DNA from: Prochlorococcus sp. AG-402-N08
Lineage (GTDB): Bacteria > Cyanobacteriota > Cyanobacteriia > PCC-6307 > Cyanobiaceae
Direction: 5' to 3'
NCBI GenBank assembly: GCA_003216535.1
Contig: QCIS01000003.1
Coordinates: forward strand, 1 to 64,000
Length of the DNA: 64,000 nucleotides
Under the pieces are notes generated by a model. That model ran no database searches. It was not told the origin of the DNA and saw only the letters and a program-made list of their open reading frames with translations. Each line of letters opens with the position of its first letter. The stretch's first letter is position 1. The translations under genes and the position numbers were made by a program. This document shows, piece after piece, positions 46,092-55,140 of this stretch.

Positions 46092-46442
46092 ATGAAATTA
46101 CTTTTATTTACAATTTTTTTCTTCTCTCCATTTCTCCAAGCAAAAGCATCAACTCCAAAAGCTGCTACATGCACCAGAAAAGAATACAGAGAAGAATATA
46201 TTCCTGGAACACAATCAAGTCCAGGCTATGTAAAAAATTATGTAGTTGATATAGAAATTCCTTGCGGAGGTGAGCAAGCACAAAAAGTTGATGATAATGA
46301 TTGCAGTGAAGGTTCAGTTATAGGAGGTCTTCTTGGGGCTGGAATAGCTCTCTCCTCTACTAGAGGAAAAGATAGATTTTGGGCTGTACCAGCAGGAGGA
46401 ACTGCCGGGGCACTAATTGGTTGTCAAGTGGATGGGGGTTAA
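46092..46442 (+). CDS. Secreted or outer-membrane glycine-zipper protein
   Basis: A 116-residue protein with a signal peptide (MKLLLFTIFFFSPFLQAKA, cleavage near residue 20), four Cys residues (for example in AATCTRKEY, EIPCGG) and a C-terminal glycine-zipper region (VIGGLLGAGIALSS, GGTAGALIGCQV) like that of small envelope proteins. I use ATG at 46092 over the GTG one codon earlier. Its stop is immediately followed by the TTG start of ruvA. Function unknown. Confidence 0.75.
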   Translation: MKLLLFTIFFFSPFLQAKASTPKAATCTRKEYREEYIPGTQSSPGYVKNYVVDIEIPCGGEQAQKVDDNDCSEGSVIGGLLGAGIALSSTRGKDRFWAVPAGGTAGALIGCQVDGG

Positions 46443-47120
46443 TTGATTAGTTGGATTAGTGGAAACCTAGTTGATTTTTGGCAAAATAATCAAAAGTTCT
46501 TTATTTTAATTAATTGTCAAGGATTAGGATACGAAGTTCAAATATTAGAATCCTTTTTTCTCGAATTAAAGAAAGACTCCATATCAAATAAAATAATAAC
46601 CCTTTGGATAAAACATATTAAGAAAGAAGATTCAGATTTATTATTTGGTTTTAAATCGAAGAATCAAAAGAAATTTTTTATTGAAATTTTAAATATTAGA
46701 GGAATTGGAGCCCAAATAGGAATGGGGATATTAAATAAATTTTCTATTAATGAAATTATAAATGCAATTAATACACAAAACAAAAAATTAATTTGTTCTG
46801 TCCCTGGCATTGGACAAAAAATGTCAGAAAGGTTGATTTTAGAATTAAAAATTAAATTTAAAAATGAACTGCAAATTGAGAAAGAAAAAGACAAACAAGA
46901 ATTTGAGATTAAGGATCCTGAAATTAATAAAATGATAGAGGACCTTCAATTAACCCTTCAATCATTAAATTACAAAAATAAAGAAATAAAGAATATTTTG
47001 CCAATTATTATTAAAGAAGTATATCTCCTTGATAAAAAAGAAAATAATCTATTATTTGAAAATATATTAAAATCAGCTATGAATTATCTAGATAAGGATA
47101 GTAGTAATTTAGCTAGATGA
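46443..47120 (+). CDS. ruvA: Holliday junction DNA helicase subunit RuvA
   Basis: Binds four-way junctions and recruits the RuvB motor. The 225 residues have ISWISGNLVDFW at the OB-fold start, the HhH motifs RGIGAQIGMGIL and VPGIGQKMSERLILELK, and a C-terminal RuvB-binding three-helix domain. The start is TTG at 46443, directly after the preceding stop; it matches the conserved N-terminus and there is no alternative. rpsO follows after 32 bases. Confidence 0.93.
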   Translation: MISWISGNLVDFWQNNQKFFILINCQGLGYEVQILESFFLELKKDSISNKIITLWIKHIKKEDSDLLFGFKSKNQKKFFIEILNIRGIGAQIGMGILNKFSINEIINAINTQNKKLICSVPGIGQKMSERLILELKIKFKNELQIEKEKDKQEFEIKDPEINKMIEDLQLTLQSLNYKNKEIKNILPIIIKEVYLLDKKENNLLFENILKSAMNYLDKDSSNLAR

Positions 47121-47152
47121 CGTAGTATCATAAAGTAAGGAAAATAAATTTT

Positions 47153-47422
47153 ATGTCATTAGATACAGCTGAGAAACAGAAGCTTATTGAAACTCATCAA
47201 GTTCATGCAACTGATACAGGTTCAGTTGAAGTTCAGGTGGCAATGCTCTCTAAAAGAATATCGAAATTAAGCGACCACCTCCAAGGAAACATTCATGATT
47301 TCGCTTCAAGGCAAGGATTATTAAAAATGATTGGTAAAAGGAAAAGATTACTATCTTACATAAAAGACAAAAACGTTCAGAAATATAATGATTTAGTAAA
47401 GAAAATTGGAATCAGAGGATGA
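47153..47422 (+). CDS. rpsO: 30S ribosomal protein S15
   Basis: An 89-residue S15 with the conserved [35 protein letters not shown] start region and the KRKRLLSYI segment that binds 16S rRNA. AGGA stands before the ATG. It lies in a ruvA-rpsO-PAM68-like run and is probably co-transcribed with the next gene, 9 bases away. Confidence 0.97.
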   Translation: MSLDTAEKQKLIETHQVHATDTGSVEVQVAMLSKRISKLSDHLQGNIHDFASRQGLLKMIGKRKRLLSYIKDKNVQKYNDLVKKIGIRG

Positions 47423-47431
47423 TTTCAATTA

Positions 47432-47881
47432 ATGAAAAAAAAGCAATCTAAAAAAAAGACACAAAATAAAAAGAAAAAAAATTTTTCTGAGAAAACTGCT
47501 TTTACTAATCTAGAAAAAACATCTAATACAGTAACTATTCCAAAGCAATCATCAACTGGGATACCTAAATATGTTGCTGATAGAATGGCAAGAAGAATAT
47601 TCTTTACAGCAGGAATACCAACAATATTAGGAATGTCGGTTTTTGTTGTTAGCTACATTATCGTTACAAGAAATATTGCTGAAATACCTCCTTCCTCAAC
47701 AATTGCGATTTCAGCGTTGTTTTTCTTATTAGGTCTCGCAGGATTAAGTTTTGGAATATTATCGGCTAGTTGGGATAAGGAACCTGGATCTTTTTTCGGT
47801 ATTGAAAATATTCCAATGAATATACAACGAGCAAAAGCAGCCTTTAAACCTGCAACTCAAAATTTTGAGGAAAATGGTTAA
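47432..47881 (+). CDS. PAM68-like membrane protein (DUF3464)
   Basis: A 149-residue protein: the first 40 residues are extremely Lys-rich (KKKQSKKKTQNKKKK), followed by IPKYVADRMARRIFFTAGIPTILGMSVFVVSYIIV and a second membrane helix (about 95-115). The fold matches the PAM68/DUF3464 family, which in plants and cyanobacteria aids photosystem II assembly and chlorophyll-protein insertion. It converges with dnaE, leaving one base between the stops. Confidence 0.85.
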   Translation: MKKKQSKKKTQNKKKKNFSEKTAFTNLEKTSNTVTIPKQSSTGIPKYVADRMARRIFFTAGIPTILGMSVFVVSYIIVTRNIAEIPPSSTIAISALFFLLGLAGLSFGILSASWDKEPGSFFGIENIPMNIQRAKAAFKPATQNFEENG

Positions 47882-47882
47882 T

Positions 47883-50800
47883 TTAGGAAACTAAAGATTT
47901 CAAATTAACTTGAAATGATTTATCTTCTAATAATTTGCATGCTCCCTTTATATCACCAATACAAAATTGTTCCCCAAATTTAACGTAGGTCACACTATTT
48001 TTATTTTTAACTGCAGCTAAAACTGGAATCTTTATTCCACATCTACCTTTATCTGGTTTAAATTTAATTAAACAGTCTCTCAAAGTATTTTGGACTCTTA
48101 CATCTGATGCTTGAGAACTTTCAAGGTTAATAATAAGCAATTTAAGGTTATCTATTTCTCTACAATCATCAATTATTAATTGAGTCTTATCACTTTTTTT
48201 ATCTATTGTTCCCCAAAGCAATAATCTAGTATCAGTCAAAAGAAATTCTGATAATCTGACGTAGGTTTTTGGAAAAACTATTGCTTCGCAACTTCCAGAA
48301 AGATCTTCTAGCTGAACTATGGCCATCCTATCTCCTTTTCTCGTTGTGATTTGCTTTAGATCAGGAATCATTCCAACTAAAGAGACTTTGGTTCTATCTT
48401 TTGTGTCTTCTAACTGCGAAATGCTTATAGGAGATATAAGTTTTGCTGGCTTAGTTAAATGTTTTAAAGGGTGATCAGATAAATAAAAGCCTAATAGCTG
48501 CTTTTCTAACTTCAACTTCTCAATAAGTGAATAATCCTCCACCTTTGATAATTGTGAATCTGAAAAAGCTACATTAGAAAATTCTTCTTTAGAGTCAAAT
48601 AGATTTCCTTGTCCAGATAATCTATCACGATTTCTTGAAGAGGCCCACTCAATAACATGTTCGAGATCTGACAATAACTGAGCTCTATTATTATCATTTG
48701 AAAACTTATCTAGTGCTCCACAATGAATTAGAGATTCAAGACTTCTTCTGTTAAGAACATTAGAAGGTAAACGATCGCACAAATCTGATAATGACTTAAA
48801 GATTCCAAAACTATTTCGGTTTTCAATTATATTTCTTATTGCAGAATCTCCTAAATTCTTAATTGCAGATAGCCCGAATAAAATCTGATTATTCTTAATA
48901 GTGAAATCAACCCCAGAAAAATTAATGCTTGGTGAAATAACTTCTATTCCCATCGAATAACAATTGGAAATATATCTTTGCATCTTGTCACTAGAGCCAG
49001 AATTTACGCTTAGAAGGGCTGCCATATATGCGACAGGAAAATGAGCTTTTAAAAATGCAGTTTGATAAGTTACAGCACCATAAGCCGTTGAGTGACTTTT
49101 GTTAAAACAATATTCTGCGAATAAAACCATTTGATCAAAAAGATCATTTGCTAATTTTTCATTAACACCTTTCTTCATAGAACCGTCTACAAAAATATTC
49201 CTATGCTTTACCATCTCAGATACTTTCTTTTTACCCATTGCTCTTCGTAGTAAATCAGCGTCACCTAAAGAATAACCAGCCAGGTCTTGAGCAATTTTCA
49301 TAATTTGTTCTTGGTAAACCATAATTCCATAGGTTTCAGTGAGAATTGACTTAATAAAAGGATGAGGGAAATCAACCTTTTCGTTCCCATTTTTACGATT
49401 TATGAATTTAGGTATGAGGCCTGCATCAAGAGGACCAGGTCTATAAAGAGCCAGTATGGAAGATATATCCTCTAGAGAGTTAGGTTTGAAATCCTTAACA
49501 ACCTGTTTCATACCAGAAGATTCAAGCTGAAAAATACCTTCAAGATCTCCTCTCCCAATAAGTTCAAAAGTTTTACCATCATTTTGCGGTAACTCATCAA
49601 TATTTATTTTCTTTCCAGTAGATTGATTAATAAGAGAAACTGTCTTTTCAATCATCGTAAGATTCTTAAGACCTAAGAAATCCATTTTCAATAATCCAAG
49701 TGATTCGATATCATCCATAGAATATTGGGTTATTATTTGACCTTCATTATTCCTTTGAAGAGGTACAAGTTCGTCAAGAGGATCTGATGCAATAACAACT
49801 CCAGCTGCATGAACTCCATATGTTTTATTAGTTCCTTCAATTCTCAAAGCTAAATCAACCCATTTTTTCACCCTATTATCATTAATATATTTGTCTCTAA
49901 ACTCTTGGCTAGGAGAATTCTTATGAATCATTTCATTTAGTTTATAAGGTTTCCCTCTTACAACCGGTATTAACTTAGCCAATTTATCCGCCTCTCCATA
50001 TGGTATATCTAAAACCCTTGCGACATCTTTCAAAACCGCCTTAGATGTCATTTTATTAAAAGTAATTATTTGCGCAACTTTATCTTCTCCATATCGATTA
50101 GTAACATAATCAATAACTTCATTTCTCCTATCAATACAAAAGTCGGTATCAATATCTGGCATAGACTTTCTTGCTGGATTTAAAAATCTCTCAAACAACA
50201 ATCCATGCTCAACAGGATCTATATTTGTGATTTGAAGGGCATAAGCTACTAGTGAGCCTGCGGCAGAACCTCTACCTGGTCCAACTGGGATAGAGTTATC
50301 TCTAGCAAATTTGATATAGTCCCAAACAACCAAAAAATAATCTGGGAAACCCATATCTTTTATAATTTTTAATTCGGAAGATAGTCTTCTTTTATAGTTC
50401 TCATCAACTTCTGTAAGATCATTTTTTTTAAGTCTTTTTAAAAGACCTTTGTTAGATAATTTTGTCAGGAAAGAAAATGAATCTTTATTTTCGTTAAGAG
50501 GGAATTTTGGCATTCTATAATTACCAAACAAATCAAATACTTCAACTTTTTGAGAAATTTCTACTGTATTGTTTACTGCCTCATTAATTGATTCATCATC
50601 AATATGATCTTTAAAAAGTTCAAGCATTTCATTTTCACTTTTAATGTATTCTGTACCCGTATATCTCAATCTTTTTTCATCACTTATTAGTTTTCCTGTT
50701 AATACACAAAGCAAAGCATCATGTGCTTCAACATCCATATTTGATAAGTAATGAGCGTCGTTGGTAGCGATGACTTTTATTTGGTGCTTCTTCCCAATAT

Positions 50801-51380
50801 TTATCAATTCAACGTTAACAATTCTATCCTCAATAGAGCCGTGATCTTGTATTTCTAGATAAAAATCATCTGCAAATAATTTTTTATACCAAAGAGCTAT
50901 ATCCTCTGCTACGTCTAATCTACCTTTTAAGATAGCCTGAGGTATCTCTCCACCAAGACAAGCTGTAGAAACTATAAGACCATCACTATATTTACTTAAA
51001 AGAGATTTATCAATACATGGTCTAGAAAAAATACCTCGACCTCTCATCCCATTTAGGTGACTAATTGTTGTTAACTTCACTAGATTCTTATAACCAGTAT
51101 AGTTTTTTGCTAACACCACCAAATGATATCTTTTTTCTTTTTTAGGTTGAGGATCATCAATAGAACCATTAATCACGTACATTTCATTACCGATAATTGG
51201 TTTTATGCCTTTCTCCTTACACTTCTTGACCAAATCAAGAACTCCATACATAACTCCATGATCAGTAAGAGCTATAGATTCCATTCCAAGATTAGAAGCT
51301 CTATCTACAATTTTTGAAATTTGACTAGCTCCATCAAGTAAGCTGTAGTCACTATGATTATGAAGCGGAACGAAACCCAT
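47883..51380 (-). CDS. dnaE: DNA polymerase III alpha subunit
   Basis: Replicative polymerase of 1165 residues in one continuous ORF. The PHP domain begins at FVPLHNHSDYSLLDGA; the polymerase core holds PVGPGRGSAAGSLVAYAL and PDIDTDFCIDRR (catalytic Asp residues); an HhH region and an OB fold (DRTKVSLVGMIPDL) follow. There is no split intein, unlike some cyanobacterial dnaE genes. I chose ATG at 51380; a TTG two codons upstream is also possible. Confidence 0.97.
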   Translation of the reverse strand: MGFVPLHNHSDYSLLDGASQISKIVDRASNLGMESIALTDHGVMYGVLDLVKKCKEKGIKPIIGNEMYVINGSIDDPQPKKEKRYHLVVLAKNYTGYKNLVKLTTISHLNGMRGRGIFSRPCIDKSLLSKYSDGLIVSTACLGGEIPQAILKGRLDVAEDIALWYKKLFADDFYLEIQDHGSIEDRIVNVELINIGKKHQIKVIATNDAHYLSNMDVEAHDALLCVLTGKLISDEKRLRYTGTEYIKSENEMLELFKDHIDDESINEAVNNTVEISQKVEVFDLFGNYRMPKFPLNENKDSFSFLTKLSNKGLLKRLKKNDLTEVDENYKRRLSSELKIIKDMGFPDYFLVVWDYIKFARDNSIPVGPGRGSAAGSLVAYALQITNIDPVEHGLLFERFLNPARKSMPDIDTDFCIDRRNEVIDYVTNRYGEDKVAQIITFNKMTSKAVLKDVARVLDIPYGEADKLAKLIPVVRGKPYKLNEMIHKNSPSQEFRDKYINDNRVKKWVDLALRIEGTNKTYGVHAAGVVIASDPLDELVPLQRNNEGQIITQYSMDDIESLGLLKMDFLGLKNLTMIEKTVSLINQSTGKKINIDELPQNDGKTFELIGRGDLEGIFQLESSGMKQVVKDFKPNSLEDISSILALYRPGPLDAGLIPKFINRKNGNEKVDFPHPFIKSILTETYGIMVYQEQIMKIAQDLAGYSLGDADLLRRAMGKKKVSEMVKHRNIFVDGSMKKGVNEKLANDLFDQMVLFAEYCFNKSHSTAYGAVTYQTAFLKAHFPVAYMAALLSVNSGSSDKMQRYISNCYSMGIEVISPSINFSGVDFTIKNNQILFGLSAIKNLGDSAIRNIIENRNSFGIFKSLSDLCDRLPSNVLNRRSLESLIHCGALDKFSNDNNRAQLLSDLEHVIEWASSRNRDRLSGQGNLFDSKEEFSNVAFSDSQLSKVEDYSLIEKLKLEKQLLGFYLSDHPLKHLTKPAKLISPISISQLEDTKDRTKVSLVGMIPDLKQITTRKGDRMAIVQLEDLSGSCEAIVFPKTYVRLSEFLLTDTRLLLWGTIDKKSDKTQLIIDDCREIDNLKLLIINLESSQASDVRVQNTLRDCLIKFKPDKGRCGIKIPVLAAVKNKNSVTYVKFGEQFCIGDIKGACKLLEDKSFQVNLKSLVS

Positions 51381-51464
51381 ATTCAAATGATTTATATATA
51401 TAAGATAGAGAAAATTTCTAAAAGATCTATACTTTGTGATTACAAATTAATTATTAATACAACT

Positions 51465-52913
51465 TTAGAATAAAGGTCTATTTTTAATTACCTGAGCATC
51501 TATCTCAAAAATATTTGCGGCATTCAATATTCTTTCTTCTTCTAATACATTACCTATTAATTGCATTCCTATAGGTAATCCTTTAGTGTCAAAACCACAA
51601 GGGATACTGATTGCTGGGAGTCCGGCTAAATTAGCAGGAACAGTTAGTAGATCAGACAAATACATGGAAAGTGGATCATTCACGAAATCACCCTTCAAAA
51701 AAGCGGTAGTTGGACAAGTTGGGGTTAATAAAATATCTACTTTTTTAAAAGCATTGTCAAAATCTTTTCTTATTAATGTCCTAACTTTTTGTGCCTTTTT
51801 GTAATAGGCATCACTGTATCCAGCCGACAAAGCATAAGTTCCTATCAGGATTCTTCTTTGCACTTCATCTCCAAATCCTTCTGCTCTACTTTTCGAAGTC
51901 ATATCAATAAGATTTGAACCTTCATTCGATCTGTAGCCATATTTGACTCCATCATATCTAGCTAAATTTGCGGAGGCTTCAGATGGTGCAATGACATAAT
52001 ACGTGGCGATTCCGTCGATAAATCTAGGACATTCAACTTCTATAATTTCAGCTCCTAAAGTTTTGAATCTCTCAACTCCAGAAAGAACAGATTCTTTAAC
52101 TTCTGGATTAAGGCCTTGGTGTTCAAAACATTCTTTAATGATTCCAATTTTTATTCCCTTTATAGATTTATTTAAATTACTTAGATAATTCGGCACTGGT
52201 TTATCAAGACATGTTGAGTCAAAGGGGTCCTTCCCAGATATTGAATAAAGAATTTCAGCAGCATCTGAGACAGTATTTGTAATTGGGCCAATTTGATCAA
52301 GAGAGCTAGCAAATGCTACTAGTCCCCATCTGCTAACTCTTCCATAAGTAGGTTTAAGCCCAACAACACCACAAAAAGAAGCTGGTTGTCTTATTGATCC
52401 TCCTGTGTCAGACCCTATAGCAGCCGCACAAAATCCAGCAGCGACTGATGCAGCACTGCCTCCAGAACTTCCTCCTGGAACTCTATTAATATCCCAAGGA
52501 TTAGAAGTAACACCAAATACAGAAGTTTCAGTCGAACTACCCATAGCAAATTCATCTAAATTTGTTTTTCCTAAACAAATTCCTCCTGAAGACCATAATT
52601 TACTTGAAGCTGTAGCTTCATAAGGTGCAACAAAGTTTTTAAGCATTTTACTTGCACAAGTGGTTACTACACCTTTGGTGCAAATATTATCCTTTATTGC
52701 TATTGGTATCCCGGCAAGTGGAGGAAGTTCTTCTTTTTTTTGAATTAATTTATCTATATACTCAGCTTGCGCGATGGCACTATCTTTTGTGGTACAAATA
52801 TATGAATTAATTTCAGAGTCTTTATGATTAATTCTAGCAAAAATATCATCAACTAATTCTTTAACAGAAGCATTATTGCTAATAATTTCCTTTCTTAAAG
52901 AATTAAAATTCAT
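51465..52913 (-). CDS. gatA: Glutamyl-tRNA(Gln) amidotransferase subunit A
   Basis: Amidase of the GatCAB complex, which converts Glu-tRNA(Gln) to Gln-tRNA(Gln); it lets cells without a GlnRS charge glutamine tRNA. The Ser-cisSer-Lys triad can be seen in [11 protein letters not shown] (Lys), GGSSGGSAA and [16 protein letters not shown]. The length of 482 is normal. gatB and gatC are not in this window. dnaE follows about 85 bases downstream on the same strand. Confidence 0.97.
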   Translation of the reverse strand: MNFNSLRKEIISNNASVKELVDDIFARINHKDSEINSYICTTKDSAIAQAEYIDKLIQKKEELPPLAGIPIAIKDNICTKGVVTTCASKMLKNFVAPYEATASSKLWSSGGICLGKTNLDEFAMGSSTETSVFGVTSNPWDINRVPGGSSGGSAASVAAGFCAAAIGSDTGGSIRQPASFCGVVGLKPTYGRVSRWGLVAFASSLDQIGPITNTVSDAAEILYSISGKDPFDSTCLDKPVPNYLSNLNKSIKGIKIGIIKECFEHQGLNPEVKESVLSGVERFKTLGAEIIEVECPRFIDGIATYYVIAPSEASANLARYDGVKYGYRSNEGSNLIDMTSKSRAEGFGDEVQRRILIGTYALSAGYSDAYYKKAQKVRTLIRKDFDNAFKKVDILLTPTCPTTAFLKGDFVNDPLSMYLSDLLTVPANLAGLPAISIPCGFDTKGLPIGMQLIGNVLEEERILNAANIFEIDAQVIKNRPLF

Positions 52914-52942
52914 TTCTTAATTTAGTTCTTAAAATAAAGTTA

Positions 52943-53158
52943 TCAAAAAGTTAAAGGTTCTTCTTTTTTGCAGCGAACCAAACTATGTTTAATATTTTTA
53001 GACCCTTCATCGGAAAGATCTTTAATAAAAGAAGACATATTTTCTTTTAAACTACGTCTAGTCATAAATGGACCGAACCAGTAAGTACCATTAGGTTGTT
53101 CTGTCTCAATTTTAGCCCACCAAGCTAATCCGAGTTTGTTTCCGAAGTTGCTAATCAA
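52943..53158 (-). CDS. DUF1816 small protein
   Basis: A 71-residue soluble protein: LGLAWWAKIETEQPNGTYWFGPFMTRRSLKENMSSFIKDLSDEG matches the DUF1816 domain of cyanobacteria, where it occurs alone or in phycobilisome-linked proteins; function unknown. The start codon is TTG, with a possible promoter 40-65 bases upstream. gatA follows after 29 bases. Confidence 0.82.
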   Translation of the reverse strand: MISNFGNKLGLAWWAKIETEQPNGTYWFGPFMTRRSLKENMSSFIKDLSDEGSKNIKHSLVRCKKEEPLTF

Positions 53159-53195
53159 TTTTATTGGCCTATTAGACCATTAATTCTTGTTAAAT

Positions 53196-53223
53196 TCTAT
53201 ACAATTTTGAAGTAAAAATTCAA
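53196..53223 (-). promoter_or_regulatory. Candidate promoter of DUF1816-gatA
   Basis: On the minus strand TTGAAT (53223-53218) and TATAGA (53201-53196) are 16 bases apart, in a 148-base gap after rlmB that contains no gene I can support. Tentative because of AT content. Confidence 0.35.
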
Positions 53224-53306
53224 TAAATTTTTATTAATCATAAAAAATTGTATTGAAATAACAATATTTTATAAATTTTAGACAATCTTATTATAACCAT
53301 ATCAGA

Positions 53307-54314
53307 TTATTTACTTGTCAAATGAAATAGTGATATTGCTGCCGCCACAGAGGCATTTAAACTTGAAGTCTTACCTTTAAGAGGAATGCTTAATAGAAAA
53401 TCACATTTTTTTTGTGCAAGCAAAGAAATACCTTTGTCTTCAGAACCAACTATAACTACCAAGGGTGCTTTTTCTAGGAAATTTGAGATAGGTAATTGAC
53501 CGTCTCCAGATAAACCAATAACAAGAAAACCATTTTTCTTAAGCACCTCAAGTGCTCTATTTAAGTTAACAACTCTACTTACTTTCAGGTGTTCTAAGGC
53601 TCCTGCAGCTACCTTAGCGACTGTTCCCGTCAATCCAGCAGATCTTCTCTGAGGAATAATGATGCCCTTGCAATCGAATGCTTCCGCTGATCTTATAATT
53701 GCGCCAACATTATGTGGATCAGTTATACCATCTAATGCAAGTATTATAGGATTTGCACAGTTGTGTTTAGAAAAATCGATTAGTCTTTCTAGGGATATTG
53801 TTTTAGAGCATGCTAACTGCAATGCAACACCTTGATGTGATGCGCCACAAGTCAATTGAGACAGCCTGTTCCAAGAAACTTCTTCAATGAGGACTCCTTT
53901 TGATTTAAGGTCCTTTAGCAAAATATAGAATTTGTCTGAAGAAAAGATTTCCGAAGTACACCAAATCCTATTAATGGCACTTTCACTCCTAAGAGCCTCA
54001 TAAACCGAATGTTTGCCCCATATCCAATCATCAAAATTTCTCTTATGTGTAAACTCTTGATTAATATCAGGATTTTTATTAGAAAATTCTGTATTAGATT
54101 TAAATATTGGTTTTCTTCTTCTTAAAGATGAAATAGTATTATTTTTATCATTTTTATTCAAATTTTCAACATTCTTATTTTTAGCAGAATTTTTCAAAAA
54201 TCTTTCATTTTTTTCTGAACGATTTGTATTTTTTGAGTAATAACCAAAATCTGAATTTTTTTTGTTGTCTTTATTATTTTTTCCGGAAATTTTTTTTTTA
54301 GAGGAGTTTTTCAT
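53307..54314 (-). CDS. rlmB: TrmH-type 23S rRNA methyltransferase with low-complexity N-terminus
   Basis: SPOUT methyltransferase for 2'-O-methylation of 23S rRNA guanosine. From residue about 95, DDWIWGKHSVYEALR begins the RlmB substrate-binding domain; LDGITDPHNVGAIIRSAEAF (motif 1), VVIVGSEDKGIS and IPLKGKTSSLNASVAAAISLF (motifs 2 and 3) give the knotted catalytic core. The first 90 residues are Lys-, Asn- and Ser-rich and likely disordered, a large addition to the usual 250. The ATG is 4 bases after the mrnC stop. Confidence 0.93.
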   Translation of the reverse strand: MKNSSKKKISGKNNKDNKKNSDFGYYSKNTNRSEKNERFLKNSAKNKNVENLNKNDKNNTISSLRRRKPIFKSNTEFSNKNPDINQEFTHKRNFDDWIWGKHSVYEALRSESAINRIWCTSEIFSSDKFYILLKDLKSKGVLIEEVSWNRLSQLTCGASHQGVALQLACSKTISLERLIDFSKHNCANPIILALDGITDPHNVGAIIRSAEAFDCKGIIIPQRRSAGLTGTVAKVAAGALEHLKVSRVVNLNRALEVLKKNGFLVIGLSGDGQLPISNFLEKAPLVVIVGSEDKGISLLAQKKCDFLLSIPLKGKTSSLNASVAAAISLFHLTSK

Positions 54315-54318
54315 AGTT

Positions 54319-54717
54319 TCAATTCATTTTTAATTCTAAATATTCAAAAAGTGTTGATAATCTTTGAGGATCTTTTAAAAATAGCCAACCAATGAGAGTT
54401 TCAAAACCAGTTGCTCTGGAATATATCGTAGGGTCTGAAGATTTTTGATATCTCTTTGTTTTATTTCTAGCACGCCTAATTAGATCTATTTCATTTGCAT
54501 TTAATAAATGTTCAATTTGACTTAATGATTTTGACTGAGATTTTGCCTTTACTTCATTTACTACAGATAAATGGAGATCTTTAGATTTTAAAGGGAAATG
54601 AACATGTCTTAGTCTTTGGTGAAGTTCCCATACCGAATCTCCAAGCCAAGCAAGTTGAATAACACCTATATCATCGGGTGATCCATATGGAACCAAGTTT
54701 TGAATCCAATAATTCAA
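54319..54717 (-). CDS. mrnC: Mini-RNase III
   Basis: RNase III catalytic domain without dsRNA-binding domain, involved in 23S rRNA maturation in other bacteria. IQLAWLGDSVWELHQRLRH carries the metal-binding Asp (about 25), RRARNKTKR follows, and YSRATGFETLIGWLFL is the second conserved helix with its Glu. The 132-residue length is normal. The start is TTG at 54717, overlapping the TGA of the STAS gene (TTGA), so the two are translationally coupled. Confidence 0.9.
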   Translation of the reverse strand: MNYWIQNLVPYGSPDDIGVIQLAWLGDSVWELHQRLRHVHFPLKSKDLHLSVVNEVKAKSQSKSLSQIEHLLNANEIDLIRRARNKTKRYQKSSDPTIYSRATGFETLIGWLFLKDPQRLSTLFEYLELKMN

Positions 54718-55079
54718 TTTTTTAAATAATTTAATGCATCTTCAAGGCTTGACTTCAAATTAAGAAAATCCCCTAAACGAACGAGTTTAATTGTTTGAGC
54801 CACTCTAGAATTACCAACGACAGAGAAGCGAAGTTTCGACTTTTTGGATTCTTTAGCGGTCTGAACAAGAGCTCCAAGACCCGAGGAATCCAAAAAATCT
54901 ATTTTTGTAAGATCAATAACGAATGGAAGCTCATTTTTTAAGTTATTAGAAACAAATGTCTTAAATTGTTTTTCTGAGAAAGCATCAAGTTGCCCTTTAA
55001 AAGAAAAAACAATAATGTTTGTTTTAAACTCAAGGTTTCCTCTTAAAGAAACCGTTAACTTCTGGAAATCTTCTATGAT
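54714..55079 (-). CDS. STAS anti-anti-sigma factor with AUC/AUA start
   Basis: A 121-residue STAS domain: LTVSLRGNLEF..., IVFSFKGQLDAFS, and the phosphoacceptor region DLTKIDFLDSSGLGALV with Ser65-Ser66. There is no ATG, GTG or TTG in frame before this motif: the frame is closed by TAG directly before ATC at 55079. A perfect GGAGG (55090-55086) stands 6 bases before this ATC and 9 before the next codon ATA, so initiation at a non-canonical codon is well supported. Partner-switching with the RsbW-like kinase at 30310 is plausible. Its end overlaps the mrnC start. Confidence 0.8.
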   Translation of the reverse strand: MIEDFQKLTVSLRGNLEFKTNIIVFSFKGQLDAFSEKQFKTFVSNNLKNELPFVIDLTKIDFLDSSGLGALVQTAKESKKSKLRFSVVGNSRVAQTIKLVRLGDFLNLKSSLEDALNYLKN

Positions 55080-55085
55080 CTAATA

Positions 55086-55090
55086 CCTCC
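55086..55090 (-). promoter_or_regulatory. Strong Shine-Dalgarno deciding a non-canonical start
   Basis: GGAGG on the minus strand, 6 bases before ATC and 9 before ATA of the STAS gene. It is one of few perfect SD sites in this window and no canonical start codon lies downstream in the correct frame. Confidence 0.7.
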
Positions 55091-55140
55091 AAAAAATTAA
55101 TTTATTAAATGTAATTATCAAATCAAAAGAAAACAATATG

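Noticed and set aside
47883-51380. Possible split or inserted intein in dnaE
   Set aside because: The ORF is continuous at a normal length and the catalytic regions run on without an intein-like insertion.
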